From Serratia plymuthica (lineage in GTDB: Bacteria > Pseudomonadota > Gammaproteobacteria > Enterobacterales > Enterobacteriaceae): DNA of 64,000 bases. The translations under genes and the position numbers were made by a program. The notes beneath the pieces are model-generated. The model did no database searches, was not told the DNA's origin, and was given only the letters and a program-made list of their open reading frames with translations. Positions 43,055 to 54,816 of the stretch are shown piece after piece (positions within the stretch are counted from its first letter, which is position 1; each line of letters starts with the position of its first letter). The stretch spans positions 3,968,001-4,032,000 of the forward strand of contig NZ_CP068771.1 in NCBI RefSeq assembly GCF_018336935.1, in the 5' to 3' direction.

Positions 43055-43936
43055 TTAGTTACGCTGGCCGGTAATACGGCACCATTCTTCGCGCTCTGCG
43101 ACCGGATCGAGCGTGAATTTATCTTCATAGGCTTCCGCCACGCTTGCCGCCTGGCTAGCCAACACGCCGGACAGGCCCAGGTAACCGCCGGACTTCGGCA
43201 GGCAGCCGATCAGCGGCGCCAGTTCGCGCAGGGGGCCGGCCAGGATATTGGCGACCACGACGTCTGCCAGCAGGTCGGCCGGTTGGTCTTTCGGCAGATA
43301 CAGTTCCAGACGCTCTGAAACGCCGTTACGCTGCGCGTTGTCGCGGCTGGCCTGAATGGCCTGGGGATCGATATCTATGCCGATAGCGCGCGCTGCGCCG
43401 AGCTTCAGTGCGGCAATCGCCAGAATGCCGGAACCGCAGCCGAAGTCGATAATGGTCTTACCGGCCAGATCGAGGCCATCCAGCCACTGCAGGCACAGCG
43501 CGGTGGTCGGGTGGGTGCCGGTACCAAACGCCAGGCCCGGGTCGAGCATTACGTTGACCGCATCCGGATCGGGCACGTCGCGCCAGCTCGGGCAGATCCA
43601 CAGGCGTTCGCCGAAGCGCATCGGGTGGAAGTTGTCCATCCACTCGCGTTCCCAGTCCTTGTCTTCCAGCTGTTCAATCTTGTGGCGGAAACCTGTGCCC
43701 AGCAGCGGATGCTGTTCCAGTATCGCCACCACTTCGGCCATATCGGTCTCCGCGTCGTACAGGCCGATCACGTCGGTATCGCCCCACAGCAGGGTTTCGC
43801 CAGGCAGCGGCTCGAACACCGGGTTGTCGTGGGTGTCCTGGAAGGTCACCGAGACGGCGCCGCTTTCAACCAGCGCGTCGCTCAGGTCTTCCGCCTGGCT
43901 GCCGGTGGTGTTCAGTTTTAGTTGGATCCAAGGCAT
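43055..43936 (-). CDS. prmA: Ribosomal protein L11 methyltransferase
   Basis: PrmA trimethylates ribosomal protein L11 at several amino groups using S-adenosylmethionine. The 293-residue protein has the N-terminal substrate domain (1-60), a linker and the Rossmann methyltransferase domain. Its SAM motif is [19 protein letters not shown] near residues 161-179, and the later motif is [16 protein letters not shown]. It follows panF by 11 bases in the same transcript. A strong terminator follows, so prmA is not continuous with dusB here. Confidence 0.97.
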   Translation of the reverse strand: MPWIQLKLNTTGSQAEDLSDALVESGAVSVTFQDTHDNPVFEPLPGETLLWGDTDVIGLYDAETDMAEVVAILEQHPLLGTGFRHKIEQLEDKDWEREWMDNFHPMRFGERLWICPSWRDVPDPDAVNVMLDPGLAFGTGTHPTTALCLQWLDGLDLAGKTIIDFGCGSGILAIAALKLGAARAIGIDIDPQAIQASRDNAQRNGVSERLELYLPKDQPADLLADVVVANILAGPLRELAPLIGCLPKSGGYLGLSGVLASQAASVAEAYEDKFTLDPVAEREEWCRITGQRN

Positions 43937-43947
43937 AGCTATTCTCT

Positions 43948-45393
43948 TTAAGAGGGTAATGATGACGCCACCCGGCGCTTTTCGCCGACGACGTTACCGA
44001 TATAAAACGCCAGCAGGCTGAGCAACAACGAAGGCACGATAGGGTGCAACCCCGCCAACTGCAGCTTGAAGCTGGCCAATAGCGTATAGCATACCGCACC
44101 TGTCACCATTGAGCTAAGCGCTCCCTGCGCGTTGGCGCGCTCCCAGTACAGCCCAAGCACCAGCGGCCACAGGAATACCGCCTCCAGGCCGCCAAACGCC
44201 AGCAGATTCAGCCAGATGATCATTTCCGGCGGTCGCCAGGCCGCCAGCAGCACCAGCAGACCGAGGATCAACGTGGTCAGGCTGGAAAAACGCTTGATCA
44301 ACCTTTCGTTCTGCATGTGCTGTGGGCGCACGCCAAGATAGAGATCTTTGACGATAGTGGCGGAAGATTGCAGCAGTTGGGCGTTAATCGTCGACATGAT
44401 TGCCGCCATCGGTGCGGCCAGGAAAATGCCGGCGGCGTACGGCGGCAGCACGGTGATCATCAGCGTCGGGATCACCTGATCGGGGATTTTCAGATCCGGC
44501 AACACCGCGCGGCCCAACGCGCCGGCCAGATGCATGCCGAACATCAGCACCGCCACCACCATGGTGCCGAGAATAATGCCGCGATGCACCGCTTTGCTGT
44601 CTTTGTATGAGATGCAGCGCACCGCGGTATGCGGCAAGCCAATCACGCCAAAGCACACCAGGATCCAGAACGATGCCATAAAGGGCAGGCTGAGGATTTG
44701 CTCGCCGCCCTGCGGCGACACCAGCGCCGGGTCGATCTGTTGCAGTTTGTCCACCGCGCTGTGCAGGCCGCCGGCGGCGTGGATCACCGCAACCAGCAGC
44801 AGCACGGTGCCGATCAGCATCACCAGTCCTTGCATGGCGTCATTCAGCACGCTGGCGCGGAAACCGCCAAAGGCGGTATAGAGCGCGATGCTGATGCCGA
44901 AAATCAGCAGGCCGGTGTCGTATGGGATACCGGCCGCGGTTTCCAGCAGGCGCGCGCCGCCGATAAATTGCACCGTCATGGCGCCCAGGAACGCCACCAG
45001 CAGGCTGAGGCTGGCCAGCCATACCAACAGACGGCTTTGATAGCGGCCGTACAGCATGTCGTTCAGGGTGATGGCGTTATAGCGGCGCGCCAGAATGGCG
45101 AACTTTTTGCCCAGCACGCCGAGCGACAGCCACACCGCAGGCAGTTGGATCATGGCCAGCAGTACCCAGCCAAGGCCGTATTTGTAGGCGGCGCCGGGGC
45201 CACCGATGAAGGAACTGGCGCTGATATAGGTGGCGGTCAGCGTCATGGCCAGCACGAAGCCGCCCATTGACCGGTTACCGAGGAAATATTCGCTGAGGAA
45301 GTTGCCGCTCTGACGCCGACTGTAAGCATACACCGACAGCCCGAACACCAGCAGCAGGTAGGCGATTAACGGCAGGATCACTTCAGTTCGCAT
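43948..45393 (-). CDS. panF: Sodium/pantothenate symporter
   Basis: PanF imports pantothenate, the precursor of coenzyme A, with Na+ across the inner membrane. The 481-residue protein is of the sodium:solute symporter family with about 12-13 helices. Family blocks are [44 protein letters not shown] and [27 protein letters not shown]. The length is close to the 483-residue E. coli protein. Its start overlaps the end of yhdT by 11 bases, implying translational coupling. Confidence 0.95.
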   Translation of the reverse strand: MRTEVILPLIAYLLLVFGLSVYAYSRRQSGNFLSEYFLGNRSMGGFVLAMTLTATYISASSFIGGPGAAYKYGLGWVLLAMIQLPAVWLSLGVLGKKFAILARRYNAITLNDMLYGRYQSRLLVWLASLSLLVAFLGAMTVQFIGGARLLETAAGIPYDTGLLIFGISIALYTAFGGFRASVLNDAMQGLVMLIGTVLLLVAVIHAAGGLHSAVDKLQQIDPALVSPQGGEQILSLPFMASFWILVCFGVIGLPHTAVRCISYKDSKAVHRGIILGTMVVAVLMFGMHLAGALGRAVLPDLKIPDQVIPTLMITVLPPYAAGIFLAAPMAAIMSTINAQLLQSSATIVKDLYLGVRPQHMQNERLIKRFSSLTTLILGLLVLLAAWRPPEMIIWLNLLAFGGLEAVFLWPLVLGLYWERANAQGALSSMVTGAVCYTLLASFKLQLAGLHPIVPSLLLSLLAFYIGNVVGEKRRVASSLPS

Positions 45394-45625
45394 CGTTATC
45401 CTCCAGCGAAATATCGCGGAACACGCCGCGTACCATCAGCCAGCACAGGACGATAAACAGCAGCGGCACCAGCAGGCAGGCCATCTCGAACCAGTGCGGC
45501 AGACCGGTGATACCGGCATTGCTGGTCGGCAGATAGGCCGCCAGCGACCAGGCCAGCAGATAGAGCAGCGTCAGCCCCAGCGCCCAGCGCGCTTCGCGGT
45601 GTGCCTGAATAAAGCGTTTGTCCAT
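45383..45625 (-). CDS. yhdT: YhdT, small inner-membrane protein
   Basis: An 80-residue membrane protein with two helices (ALGLTLLYLLAWSLAAYLP and MACLLVPLLFIVLCWLMVRGVF) and an acidic end ([10 protein letters not shown]). It matches E. coli YhdT from MDKRFIQAHREARWALG on. The function is unknown, though it is always just before panF and overlaps it, so it may be an accessory subunit of that transporter, as small partners are in related systems. The ATG at 45625 fits E. coli; longer frames start further upstream. Confidence 0.93.
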   Translation of the reverse strand: MDKRFIQAHREARWALGLTLLYLLAWSLAAYLPTSNAGITGLPHWFEMACLLVPLLFIVLCWLMVRGVFRDISLEDNDAN

Positions 45626-45730
45626 CATTGTTTCCCACAGGTTTAGGGTGAGGGATGTACCAAAGGTAGGGAATTCTACGGCATGCCATCGTTTTGCCAA
45701 GCCGTTACCGGCCGAAACGAAAAAGAAAAA

Positions 45731-45749
45731 GGCCGGTGATTAACCGGCC
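45731..45749 (-). terminator. Terminator between accC and yhdT
   Basis: Arms GGCCGGT / ACCGGCC with a 5-base loop. On the minus strand the stem is followed by TTTTTCTTTT. Confidence 0.82.
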
Positions 45750-45777
45750 TTCTGTCAGGCAATGCGTGGAGCCTGCC

Positions 45778-47127
45778 TTAGGTTTCCTGCAGACCCAGCT
45801 TCTTCTCCAGGTAGTGGATGTTGGTGCCACCGTGCTGGAAGTTTTCGTCGCTCATGATCTTTTGCTGCAGTTCAACGTTGGTTTTGATGCCATCGATGAT
45901 CAGCTCAGCCAGGGCGTTCTTCATGCGGGCAATGGCCACGTCACGGTTTTCACCGTAAGTGATCAGTTTGCCGATCATGGAATCATAATACGGCGGTACG
46001 GTATAACCGGCGTAAATATGAGATTCCCAACGCACGCCGAAACCGCCTGGCGCATGGAAACGGGTGATCTTGCCCGGGCTCGGCAGGAAGGTGTTCGGGT
46101 CTTCGGCGTTGATACGGCATTCCACCGCATGGCCGTGGACCTTCACTTCGTCTTGTTTGATCGACAGCGGCTGACCGGCAGCGATGCGCAGCTGCTCTTT
46201 GATCAGATCCACGCCGGTGATCATTTCGGTAACCGGGTGTTCAACCTGAATACGGGTGTTCATTTCGATGAAATAGAACTCGCCGTTTTCATACAGGAAC
46301 TCGAAGGTGCCTGCGCCGCGATAACCGATTTCCACACAGGCCTTCGAGCAGCGCTCGCCGATGTAACGGCGCATTTCGCTGGTGATGCCCGGTGCCGGAG
46401 CCTCTTCAACCACTTTCTGGTGGCGGCGCTGCATGGAGCAGTCGCGCTCGGCCAGATAGATGGCGTTGCCCTGGCCGTCCGCCAAAATCTGAATTTCGAT
46501 ATGACGTGGGTTTTCCAGGTATTTTTCCATGTAAACCATGTCATTGTTGAAAGCCGCTTTGGCTTCCGCTTTGGTCATGGAAATGGACTGTTCGAGATCT
46601 TTGTCGCTGCGCACTACGCGCATGCCACGGCCGCCGCCGCCGCCGGAGGCCTTGATGATCACCGGGTAGCCGATGCGCTTGGCGAAGGCACGGTTTTTAT
46701 CCATGTCGTCGGTCAGCGGGCCATCGGAGCCAGGGACGCAAGGCACGCCGGCTTTCTTCATGGCATTGATCGCAGAAACCTTGTCGCCCATCAGGCGGAT
46801 GGTTTCGGCTTTCGGGCCGATGAAGATAAAGCCGGAGCGTTCGATCTGCTCGGCGAAGTCGGCGTTTTCGGACAGGAAGCCGTAGCCCGGGTGGATCGCC
46901 ACTGCGCCGGTAATTTCCGCCGCAGAGATGATTGCCGGGATGTTCAAATAGCTTTTTACCGAGGGCGCAGGACCAATACAGACGGTCTCGTCAGCCAGCA
47001 GTACGTGTTTCAGATCGCGATCGGCTGTGGAGTGCACGGCAACGGTTTTGATGCCCAGCTCTTTACAAGCACGCAGGATACGAAGCGCGATCTCGCCGCG
47101 GTTGGCGATAACAATTTTATCAAGCAT
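45778..47127 (-). CDS. accC: Biotin carboxylase, acetyl-CoA carboxylase subunit
   Basis: AccC carboxylates biotin on AccB with ATP and bicarbonate, in the first committed step of fatty-acid synthesis. The 449-residue ATP-grasp enzyme has the glycine-rich lid [11 protein letters not shown] near residues 159-169, the metal and catalytic block [20 protein letters not shown] near 286-305, and the N-terminal [17 protein letters not shown]. The start follows accB by 10 bases; a 15-residue longer frame overlaps accB and is rejected. It is co-transcribed with accB. Confidence 0.98.
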   Translation of the reverse strand: MLDKIVIANRGEIALRILRACKELGIKTVAVHSTADRDLKHVLLADETVCIGPAPSVKSYLNIPAIISAAEITGAVAIHPGYGFLSENADFAEQIERSGFIFIGPKAETIRLMGDKVSAINAMKKAGVPCVPGSDGPLTDDMDKNRAFAKRIGYPVIIKASGGGGGRGMRVVRSDKDLEQSISMTKAEAKAAFNNDMVYMEKYLENPRHIEIQILADGQGNAIYLAERDCSMQRRHQKVVEEAPAPGITSEMRRYIGERCSKACVEIGYRGAGTFEFLYENGEFYFIEMNTRIQVEHPVTEMITGVDLIKEQLRIAAGQPLSIKQDEVKVHGHAVECRINAEDPNTFLPSPGKITRFHAPGGFGVRWESHIYAGYTVPPYYDSMIGKLITYGENRDVAIARMKNALAELIIDGIKTNVELQQKIMSDENFQHGGTNIHYLEKKLGLQET

Positions 47128-47137
47128 GTTCGCCTCG

Positions 47138-47602
47138 TTATTCGATGACGACCAGTGGCTCGTCAAATTCAACCGGTTGGCCGTTTTCTACCAGAATAGC
47201 TTTAACAACGCCGGATTTGTCCGCTTCGATCTGGTTCATCATTTTCATGGCTTCAACGATGCACAGCGTGTCGCCGGCGTTCACTTTCTGGCCGATTTCG
47301 ATGAAGGCTTTCGCATCCGGGCTTGGCGTGCGGTAGAAAGTGCCGACCATTGGGGAACGGACGATGTGGCCACTCATGGCCGCCGGTGCTGCAGGGGGTT
47401 CTGCGGCAGGCGCGCTGGCAACGGCGTTAGCCAGAGCCGGCTGCTGCGCCGGCATGGCATAGGCCTGCGGCATCATTGGGTAAGCCTGCGCAGGCGCGGC
47501 ACGGCTGATGCGAACCGACTCTTCGCCTTCAGAGATTTCCAGTTCAGAAATGCCTGATTCTTCAACCAGTTCGATCAGTTTCTTGATTTTACGAATATCC
47601 AT
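47138..47602 (-). CDS. accB: Biotin carboxyl carrier protein
   Basis: AccB carries carboxybiotin between biotin carboxylase and the carboxyltransferase. The 154-residue protein has a short N-terminal helical region (1-30), a Pro/Ala-rich flexible linker (about 35-76) and the biotinyl domain. Its biotin lysine is Lys120 in VEAMKMMNQ, with the protruding thumb [15 protein letters not shown]. In E. coli AccB also represses its own operon. Here aroQ lies only 32 bases upstream, so a long accB leader must overlap aroQ or the operon must start before aroQ. Confidence 0.98.
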   Translation of the reverse strand: MDIRKIKKLIELVEESGISELEISEGEESVRISRAAPAQAYPMMPQAYAMPAQQPALANAVASAPAAEPPAAPAAMSGHIVRSPMVGTFYRTPSPDAKAFIEIGQKVNAGDTLCIVEAMKMMNQIEADKSGVVKAILVENGQPVEFDEPLVVIE

Positions 47603-47634
47603 GAGTGTGATTCCGTACTCTTTTTGCGTAGCAA

Positions 47635-48087
47635 TTAGTGGGTTTTTGACAGACGGTTAACCGCTGCCTGTAAAGCAAATGTGTAGCCATCCGCGCCGAG
47701 GCCGCAAATCACGCCTACCGCAACATCGGAGAGGTAGGAATGATGGCGGAAAGGCTCGCGGGCGTGCACATTGGAGAGGTGGATCTCGATAAACGGGATC
47801 TGCACCGCCAGCAATGCATCACGCAGCGCCACGCTGGTATGCGTGAACGCGGCAGGGTTGATCAGAATAAAATCCGTGTTGCCGCGTGCCTGATGTATGC
47901 GATCGATAAGCTGATACTCGGCGTTGGATTGCAGATGGCTCAGGGTGATATCCAGCGCGGATGCCTGGTTTTCCAATCCGTTAACGATTTCTGTGAGCGT
48001 CGTGCTGCCGTACTTCTCCGGCTCACGCGTCCCCAGCAGATTCAGATTGGGGCCGTTCAAAAGCAAAATGTGAGACTTGTCTGCCAT
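47635..48087 (-). CDS. aroQ: 3-dehydroquinate dehydratase, type II
   Basis: AroQ is the dodecameric type II enzyme of the shikimate pathway, converting 3-dehydroquinate to 3-dehydroshikimate. The 150-residue protein has the active-site lid [21 protein letters not shown] (catalytic Tyr in EPEKYG and Arg in GTREP) and the [15 protein letters not shown] block with the catalytic His. E. coli K-12 has only the unrelated type I enzyme (aroD). This gene name is also used for a chorismate mutase; that is not meant here. It precedes accB on the same strand. Confidence 0.95.
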   Translation of the reverse strand: MADKSHILLLNGPNLNLLGTREPEKYGSTTLTEIVNGLENQASALDITLSHLQSNAEYQLIDRIHQARGNTDFILINPAAFTHTSVALRDALLAVQIPFIEIHLSNVHAREPFRHHSYLSDVAVGVICGLGADGYTFALQAAVNRLSKTH

Positions 48088-48328
48088 TGTGCTGGTATCT
48101 CCGGCAATAAAACCATCATCGTAGAAAATAACCCGATGTCACCGATTTGTCACCTGTTAAGGGGGAAATTCACCCTGAAAACAGGAGCTAGGTCGAGCAT
48201 TATAACGATATCGTAGCAATTCGCAGCTAAATACTGGTCTTATCAGCGAAGATATTCAACCCCAAATCGGCAAACTGACGATGGCGGTATTGCATTATGA
48301 GGGGTAGAACACAGAAAAGTTCCGCCTT

Positions 48329-48928
48329 TTAACGCCACCAATTGCGGAATTTTTTGTATCGCAGCGCCAGCAGCAGTATAGCCAGCAGGGCGTAAATGAA
48401 AGGTTGTGGGGAAAAAGTTTTTACCGACCACAGATAGTGAATCGGCGCCAGTATCGCCGCCAGATAGACGAAGTTATGCAACGTCTGCCATTTGGCACCC
48501 AGTTTGCGCATTGCCCATAGTGTAGAGGTGGCGGCCAGCGCGAGCAAAATCAGCCAACTGATAATGCCGAGTGTCAGATAAGGACGAGTCACCAGTTCGC
48601 GCCCCAGCAGGCCGATATTGCTCAGCCCCAATTCGAGCGTTGAATAGCTTATCAAATGCAGCGTGCCCCAGGCAAAACACCACAGCCCCACCAGGCGGCG
48701 GCAGCGGATCAGCAGCGGTTGGCGGGCATAGCGCGCCAGCGGGGCAATCATCAAGGTCGCCAGCAGCAGTTTCAGCGTCATTCTGCCGGTAAAATGCTGA
48801 ATATCCTTGGCCGGATCGGCGCTGAACCAGCCCTGATCCACCGCCAGCAGCAGCCAGAGAAACGGCAGGAATGCCGCCAGATAAATGGCGACCTTGATCC
48901 CTTTGATGTGAAGCGGAGTTAAACGCAC
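48329..48928 (-). CDS. msrQ: Heme-binding membrane subunit of methionine-sulfoxide reductase MsrPQ
   Basis: MsrQ (YedZ) is an inner-membrane b-type cytochrome that passes electrons from the quinone pool or flavins to periplasmic MsrP. The 199-residue protein has six hydrophobic helices of the ferric-reductase-like fold. Histidines are in FTGRML-neighbouring [37 protein letters not shown]. It begins immediately after the msrP stop, so the two are tightly coupled. An unassigned gap of about 240 bases separates it from aroQ. Confidence 0.95.
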   Translation of the reverse strand: MRLTPLHIKGIKVAIYLAAFLPFLWLLLAVDQGWFSADPAKDIQHFTGRMTLKLLLATLMIAPLARYARQPLLIRCRRLVGLWCFAWGTLHLISYSTLELGLSNIGLLGRELVTRPYLTLGIISWLILLALAATSTLWAMRKLGAKWQTLHNFVYLAAILAPIHYLWSVKTFSPQPFIYALLAILLLALRYKKFRNWWR

Positions 48929-49930
48929 TTAAAAATTCTCCCGCAGGTCCATCCCGCGATACAGCGACGCGACCTGATCGGCATAGCCGTTAAACAGCAG
49001 CGTCGGCTGGCGTTTGACGTCCAGGATGCCGCCGGAACCGATAAAACGTTCGGTGGCCTGCGACCAGCGCGGATGATCGACGTGCGGGTTCACGTTGGCG
49101 TAGAAACCGTATTCATTGGGCGCAGACTCATTCCAGGTCGTCGGCGGTTGATCACGCACCAGGCGGATATGAACAATGGATTTAATGCCTTTGAAACCGT
49201 ATTTCCATGGGGTGATCAGCCGCAGCGGCGCGCCATTTTGCGGCGGCAGCGTTTTGCCGTATACGCCGACGGTCAGCAGCGCCAGCGGGTTCATGGCTTC
49301 ATCGAGACGCAGCCCTTCGACATACGGATACTTCAGGCCGCCGCCGATAAAGCGATCCTTCTGGCCCGGCATCTGTTCCGGATCGTACAGCGTCTGGAAG
49401 GCCACGTAGCGTGCATTGCTGTTCGGCTCCGCCAGTTTAATGAGTTTACCCAGTTCAAAGCCAATCCAGGGGACGACCATCGACCAGGCCTCTACGCAAC
49501 GCATGCGGTAGATGCGCTGTTCCAGTGGGAAGCGCTTGATCAAATCATCGATATCCAGCGTGATCGGTTTACCGACTTCACCGTCGATGCGTACCTTCCA
49601 GCCTTCGGTTTTCAATCCCCCGGCATTGGCGGCGGGATCGGCCTTATCGAGACCGAATTCGTAGAAATTGTTGTAACCGGAAACCTTGTCTTCCGGCGTA
49701 AGTGCCAACTGGGATTGCCAGGCCGCAGGTTTGGTGAACGTCAGCGGTTTGCCCGGGGGTGCCTTGGGTCGATCGTGGCCTTTGAACCATGACAGCAAAT
49801 CCGCCCGCGCAGGGGTGGGCAACGCCAGTGAAGCGGCGGTGATGCCCAATGCCTGCAACACTTTGCGCCGCTGATGAAACACGCTCTCGGGTGTGACATC
49901 GGCCTCGGTCAATTTTCGTTGTTTACTCAT
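48929..49930 (-). CDS. msrP: Periplasmic methionine-sulfoxide reductase, molybdopterin subunit
   Basis: MsrP (YedY) is a molybdopterin enzyme that repairs oxidised methionines in periplasmic proteins, for example after hypochlorous-acid stress. The 333-residue protein has a twin-arginine signal peptide ([23 protein letters not shown], residues 21-43). The molybdenum-ligand cysteine is Cys145 in [14 protein letters not shown]. The C-terminal blocks [26 protein letters not shown] and [15 protein letters not shown] match E. coli. The ATG at 49930 is chosen; the frame runs 11 codons further. msrQ follows directly. Confidence 0.97.
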   Translation of the reverse strand: MSKQRKLTEADVTPESVFHQRRKVLQALGITAASLALPTPARADLLSWFKGHDRPKAPPGKPLTFTKPAAWQSQLALTPEDKVSGYNNFYEFGLDKADPAANAGGLKTEGWKVRIDGEVGKPITLDIDDLIKRFPLEQRIYRMRCVEAWSMVVPWIGFELGKLIKLAEPNSNARYVAFQTLYDPEQMPGQKDRFIGGGLKYPYVEGLRLDEAMNPLALLTVGVYGKTLPPQNGAPLRLITPWKYGFKGIKSIVHIRLVRDQPPTTWNESAPNEYGFYANVNPHVDHPRWSQATERFIGSGGILDVKRQPTLLFNGYADQVASLYRGMDLRENF

Positions 49931-50026
49931 GGCATTTTCTCCGCGTCTTAAGAGTATAAGCATGGCGCGAAAGCAGGGCTTATGCGAGAGGCGACAGGAA
50001 AATATGAAATTTCGTAGAGCGGATTT

Positions 50027-50042
50027 CCCCCGTCGCCGGGGG
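50027..50042 (-). terminator. Hairpin after acuI
   Basis: Arms CCCCCG / CGGGGG with loop TCGC, just after the acuI stop. No T-run is visible, so it is a weak candidate. Confidence 0.4.
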
Positions 50043-50051
50043 AGATAAGAT

Positions 50052-51029
50052 TTAGCGGATTTTCACTAGCGTGCGGCCGGTGACTTGGTTATTCAGTAGC
50101 GCTGCGGCAGTGGCCGGCGCCTGTTCCAGCGTAATTTCCTGCGTGGCCTGCTGGTAGAAGCTGTCCGGCAGAATACCGGCCAGGCGTTCCCAGGCGGTTT
50201 GGCGGCGGTGCAGCGGGGTATGCACCGAGTCCACACCCTGCAGGCGCACGTTGCGCAGAATAAACGGCATCACCGTGGTTGGCAGGTGGTAACCGCCGGC
50301 CAGTCCGCAGGCGGCGACGACGCCGTTATAGTTCATCTGTGCCAGCACTCGTGCCAGCAAGGTGTCGCCAACGGTATCTACCGCGCCGGCCCACAGCTGT
50401 TTCTCCAGCGGGCGTGGCGCTTCCAGATAGCCGCTGCGCGACAGTACCTCTTTGGCTCCCAGCGCTTTCAGGTAGTCGGTGTTGCTTTCGCGGCCGCTGA
50501 TCGCGGTCACGTGATAGCCCAATGCCGTCAGAATGGCGATCGCCGCGCTGCCAACGCCACCGCTGGCGCCGGTCACCAGAATGTCGCCGTCATCCGGTCG
50601 TACGCCGCCTTCTTCCAGCGCCATCACGCATAACATGGCGGTAAACCCCGCTGTGCCGAGGATCATCGCCTGGCGTTCATCCAACCCATGCGGCAGCGGC
50701 ACCAGCCATTCGCCGGATACCCGCGCCTGCTCTGCCAGGCCGCCCCAGTGATTTTCGCCGACGCCCCAGCCGGTGAGCACCACGCTCTGGCCATCCTTAA
50801 AGCGCGGGTCTGCGCTGTCGCGTACCGTGCCGGCGAAGTCGATGCCAGGTACCATAGGGAATTGGCGGATGATCTTGCCTTTGCCGGTGATCGCCAGCGC
50901 ATCTTTATAGTTAAGGCTGGACCAGTTAACGTCGATCGTCACATCGCCATCGGGCAGTTGATCGCTGCTGATGTCTTTGATGTGTGCCAAAGTTTGCTCG
51001 TCTTGTTGTTCCAATAGCAGTGCGCGCAT
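50052..51029 (-). CDS. acuI: Acryloyl-CoA reductase (YhdH-type MDR)
   Basis: A 325-residue NADPH-dependent medium-chain reductase of the AcuI/YhdH group, which reduces toxic acryloyl-CoA to propionyl-CoA. The N-terminal GroES-like domain ([34 protein letters not shown]) and nucleotide motif [23 protein letters not shown] near residues 151-173 are present. No zinc-binding cysteines are seen. E. coli places it beside csrD, as here, divergent from it. Confidence 0.93.
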   Translation of the reverse strand: MRALLLEQQDEQTLAHIKDISSDQLPDGDVTIDVNWSSLNYKDALAITGKGKIIRQFPMVPGIDFAGTVRDSADPRFKDGQSVVLTGWGVGENHWGGLAEQARVSGEWLVPLPHGLDERQAMILGTAGFTAMLCVMALEEGGVRPDDGDILVTGASGGVGSAAIAILTALGYHVTAISGRESNTDYLKALGAKEVLSRSGYLEAPRPLEKQLWAGAVDTVGDTLLARVLAQMNYNGVVAACGLAGGYHLPTTVMPFILRNVRLQGVDSVHTPLHRRQTAWERLAGILPDSFYQQATQEITLEQAPATAAALLNNQVTGRTLVKIR

Positions 51030-51334
51030 GTCACTCTTCCTCGCTTTTTCATTTTGCCGCAGATGGCTGAATCAGATTTATTTGACTATATGCATAATAA
51101 GGAATTTATGTCCTGATAAAGGACAAATAATGACGTTTTAAGGTTTTCTTCGTTGACTATGCTTGATAGGTTGAACGGCGTGATTTGCCGCCTCGCGTTG
51201 GCGGAACTAGCGAAGTAAAAGGTTATTTATTAATTAAAAATCAAGGTATTGAGTTGTATGCATTTGAGCGGGTTCGGGGCCTTTATACCTCCAAAGGTGA
51301 AAATTCACGTAACCATAACGGACAGGGCACAGGG
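51030..51334. other. acuI-csrD divergent intergenic region
   Basis: A 305-base, partly AT-rich gap that must hold both promoters. TTGACT occurs twice (51079 and 51154) but without a convincing -10 at 16-18 bases on the plus strand. A TTG-started extension of csrD to 51185 is open but has no support from the family. Confidence 0.4.
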
Positions 51335-53266
51335 ATGCGATTTACCACGAAGCTGTCTACGCTGATCATCCTGCTTGTTGCTCTGGCGATGTTTTTGATG
51401 CTGATGGGGTGTTCATACAGTTTTTTCTACGTCACTCAGGATCGCCTGGAGCGCCGCTTCGATTCGCTGGTGACGTCGCTCGATCAGTCAATGCTGCATG
51501 GATCCCCAGATGAACAGCAGCAGTGGTTGCCGCTGGTGATGCGTCCGCTCGGTATCGTGGCCATCAGCGTCGATAGCGGCCGCACCAATCTCCTCACCTA
51601 TAAACTGCCGACGTTGAAGCTGCCCTGGGATTCGCTGAACGGCTACCGTCAGGCCTCCCGGCCTTTGCTGCAGCACCCTGGCAGTTCGCTTAACATCACC
51701 TATATCGATCCGTTCGTCAGCGACGTGCGTTCGCTGCAATCCACCGGGGTTGTCACGCTGTCGATCGTCGTGATGTTGGTTATTTTGCTGTTCAGCCTGC
51801 GCTGGCTGCGTGAGCAGGCCGAGGGGGAAGATCGGCTGGAACGCCGTGCGCGACGCATTCTTAACGGCGAACGAGAGAGTGTGATGCAAGGCGATGTGCG
51901 CGAATGGCCGGCGAACGTCAGCGGGGCTCTGGATCGCCTGTTGGCGGATCTGGCGGAAGCGCGCGAAGAGCGTAGCCGGGTCGATACGCTGATCCGCGCC
52001 TTTGCCGCGCAGGACGCGAAAACCGGGCTGAACAACCGACTGTTTTTTGATAACCAACTGGCGACTCAGTTGGAGGAGGAAGGCTCGCACGGCATTGTCA
52101 TGATGGTGCGGTTACCCGACTTCGATACGCTGCGGGAAACCCACGGCAACAACGCGGTACAAGAACTGATGTACTCGCTGGTCAATCTGCTGTCGACTTT
52201 CGTGATGCGCTATCCCGCAGCGCTGCTGGCGCGCTATTTCCGCAGCGACTTCACCGTATTGTTGCCGCACCGCACGCTGAAAGAGGCGGACGGCATCGCC
52301 GCGCAACTGGTGAATGCCATTGACGCACTCCCTTCAACGGCGCTAATCGATCGCGAAGCGTTCTTGCATATCGGCATCGTGGCCTATCGCAGCGGGCAAA
52401 CCCCGGAACAGGTGATCGATTACGCGGAGCAGGCAACGCGGCACGCCACGTTACAGGGAGGAAACGGCTGGTACGTATACGACAGCAAGGTGCCCGAAAA
52501 GGGGCGCGGCAGCGTCAAATGGCGTACCCTGCTGGAGCAGGTACTGGTGCGGGGCGGCCCGCGCCTGTATCAAAAACCGGCGGTAACGGTGGAGGGGGAC
52601 GTTCATCACCGTGAGATCATGAGCCGGATTTATGATGGAACCCAAGAGCTGTTACCATCTGAATATATGCCGTTGGTGCAGCAGTTGGGGTTGTCTGAAA
52701 GTTACGATCGCCAGCATATCAGCCGCATCCTTCCCCTGCTGGCGCTGTGGCCGGAAGAGACGCTGGCATTTACGCTGTGCGTAGATTCATTATTGCAGCG
52801 CAGTTTCCAGCGCTGGCTGCGCGATACCCTGCTCCAGTGTGAAAAAAGTCACCGTCGACGAATTCTGATTGAACTTGCAGAGGCAGATGTGTGTCAACAT
52901 ATCGACCGTTTGCGCCCGGTGCTGAGATTGCTTTCAGGATTGGGGTGCCGTCTTGCCGTTTCTCAGGCGGGATTAACCGTGGTCAGTGCCTCCTATATCA
53001 AGTCATTACCGGTGGAGATCGTCAAACTCCACGCTGGTTTGGTGCGTGGGATTGATAAGCGCGATGAAAATCAGCTGTTCGTGCAGAGCCTGACCGGCGC
53101 CTGCGAAGGCACCCGCGCCAAGGTGTTTGCCGCCAGCGTGCGGACGAACAACGAATGGCAGACGTTGAAAGAACGTGGGATCCTGGGTGGGCAGGGCGAC
53201 TTTTTTGCGCCGCCGGAGCCGATAGACGTGGGGCGTAAAAAATATTCGCGCCGTTATCGCGTTTAA
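51335..53266 (+). CDS. csrD: RNase E specificity factor CsrD (degenerate GGDEF/EAL)
   Basis: CsrD targets the small RNAs CsrB and CsrC for RNase E decay, so releasing the carbon-storage regulator CsrA. The 643-residue protein (E. coli 646) has two membrane helices (about 7-30 and 135-155) around a periplasmic segment, a HAMP-like stretch, then GGDEF- and EAL-like domains. Both are degenerate: the GGDEF loop reads RYFRSDF and the EAL position reads HREIMSR. It should therefore neither make nor degrade cyclic-di-GMP, as in E. coli. The start MRFTTKLSTLIILLVALAMF matches the family; the gene is upstream of mreB. Confidence 0.94.
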   Translation: MRFTTKLSTLIILLVALAMFLMLMGCSYSFFYVTQDRLERRFDSLVTSLDQSMLHGSPDEQQQWLPLVMRPLGIVAISVDSGRTNLLTYKLPTLKLPWDSLNGYRQASRPLLQHPGSSLNITYIDPFVSDVRSLQSTGVVTLSIVVMLVILLFSLRWLREQAEGEDRLERRARRILNGERESVMQGDVREWPANVSGALDRLLADLAEAREERSRVDTLIRAFAAQDAKTGLNNRLFFDNQLATQLEEEGSHGIVMMVRLPDFDTLRETHGNNAVQELMYSLVNLLSTFVMRYPAALLARYFRSDFTVLLPHRTLKEADGIAAQLVNAIDALPSTALIDREAFLHIGIVAYRSGQTPEQVIDYAEQATRHATLQGGNGWYVYDSKVPEKGRGSVKWRTLLEQVLVRGGPRLYQKPAVTVEGDVHHREIMSRIYDGTQELLPSEYMPLVQQLGLSESYDRQHISRILPLLALWPEETLAFTLCVDSLLQRSFQRWLRDTLLQCEKSHRRRILIELAEADVCQHIDRLRPVLRLLSGLGCRLAVSQAGLTVVSASYIKSLPVEIVKLHAGLVRGIDKRDENQLFVQSLTGACEGTRAKVFAASVRTNNEWQTLKERGILGGQGDFFAPPEPIDVGRKKYSRRYRV

Positions 53267-54722
<1,456 letters not shown>

Positions 54723-54816
54723 TCAGCCCCAGGAAGGAGGAATCGTATCGGATGACTGCGCAAAGCGAAAATCAGGTACGGTTCCTCTTTCTGTTGTCGA
54801 GGAACTCGCATAATTT

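Noticed and set aside
45694..47148. Long plus-strand open frame (484 codons) opposite accC
   Set aside because: Antisense shadow of accC with His/Phe/Asp-rich low-information translation and no family resemblance.
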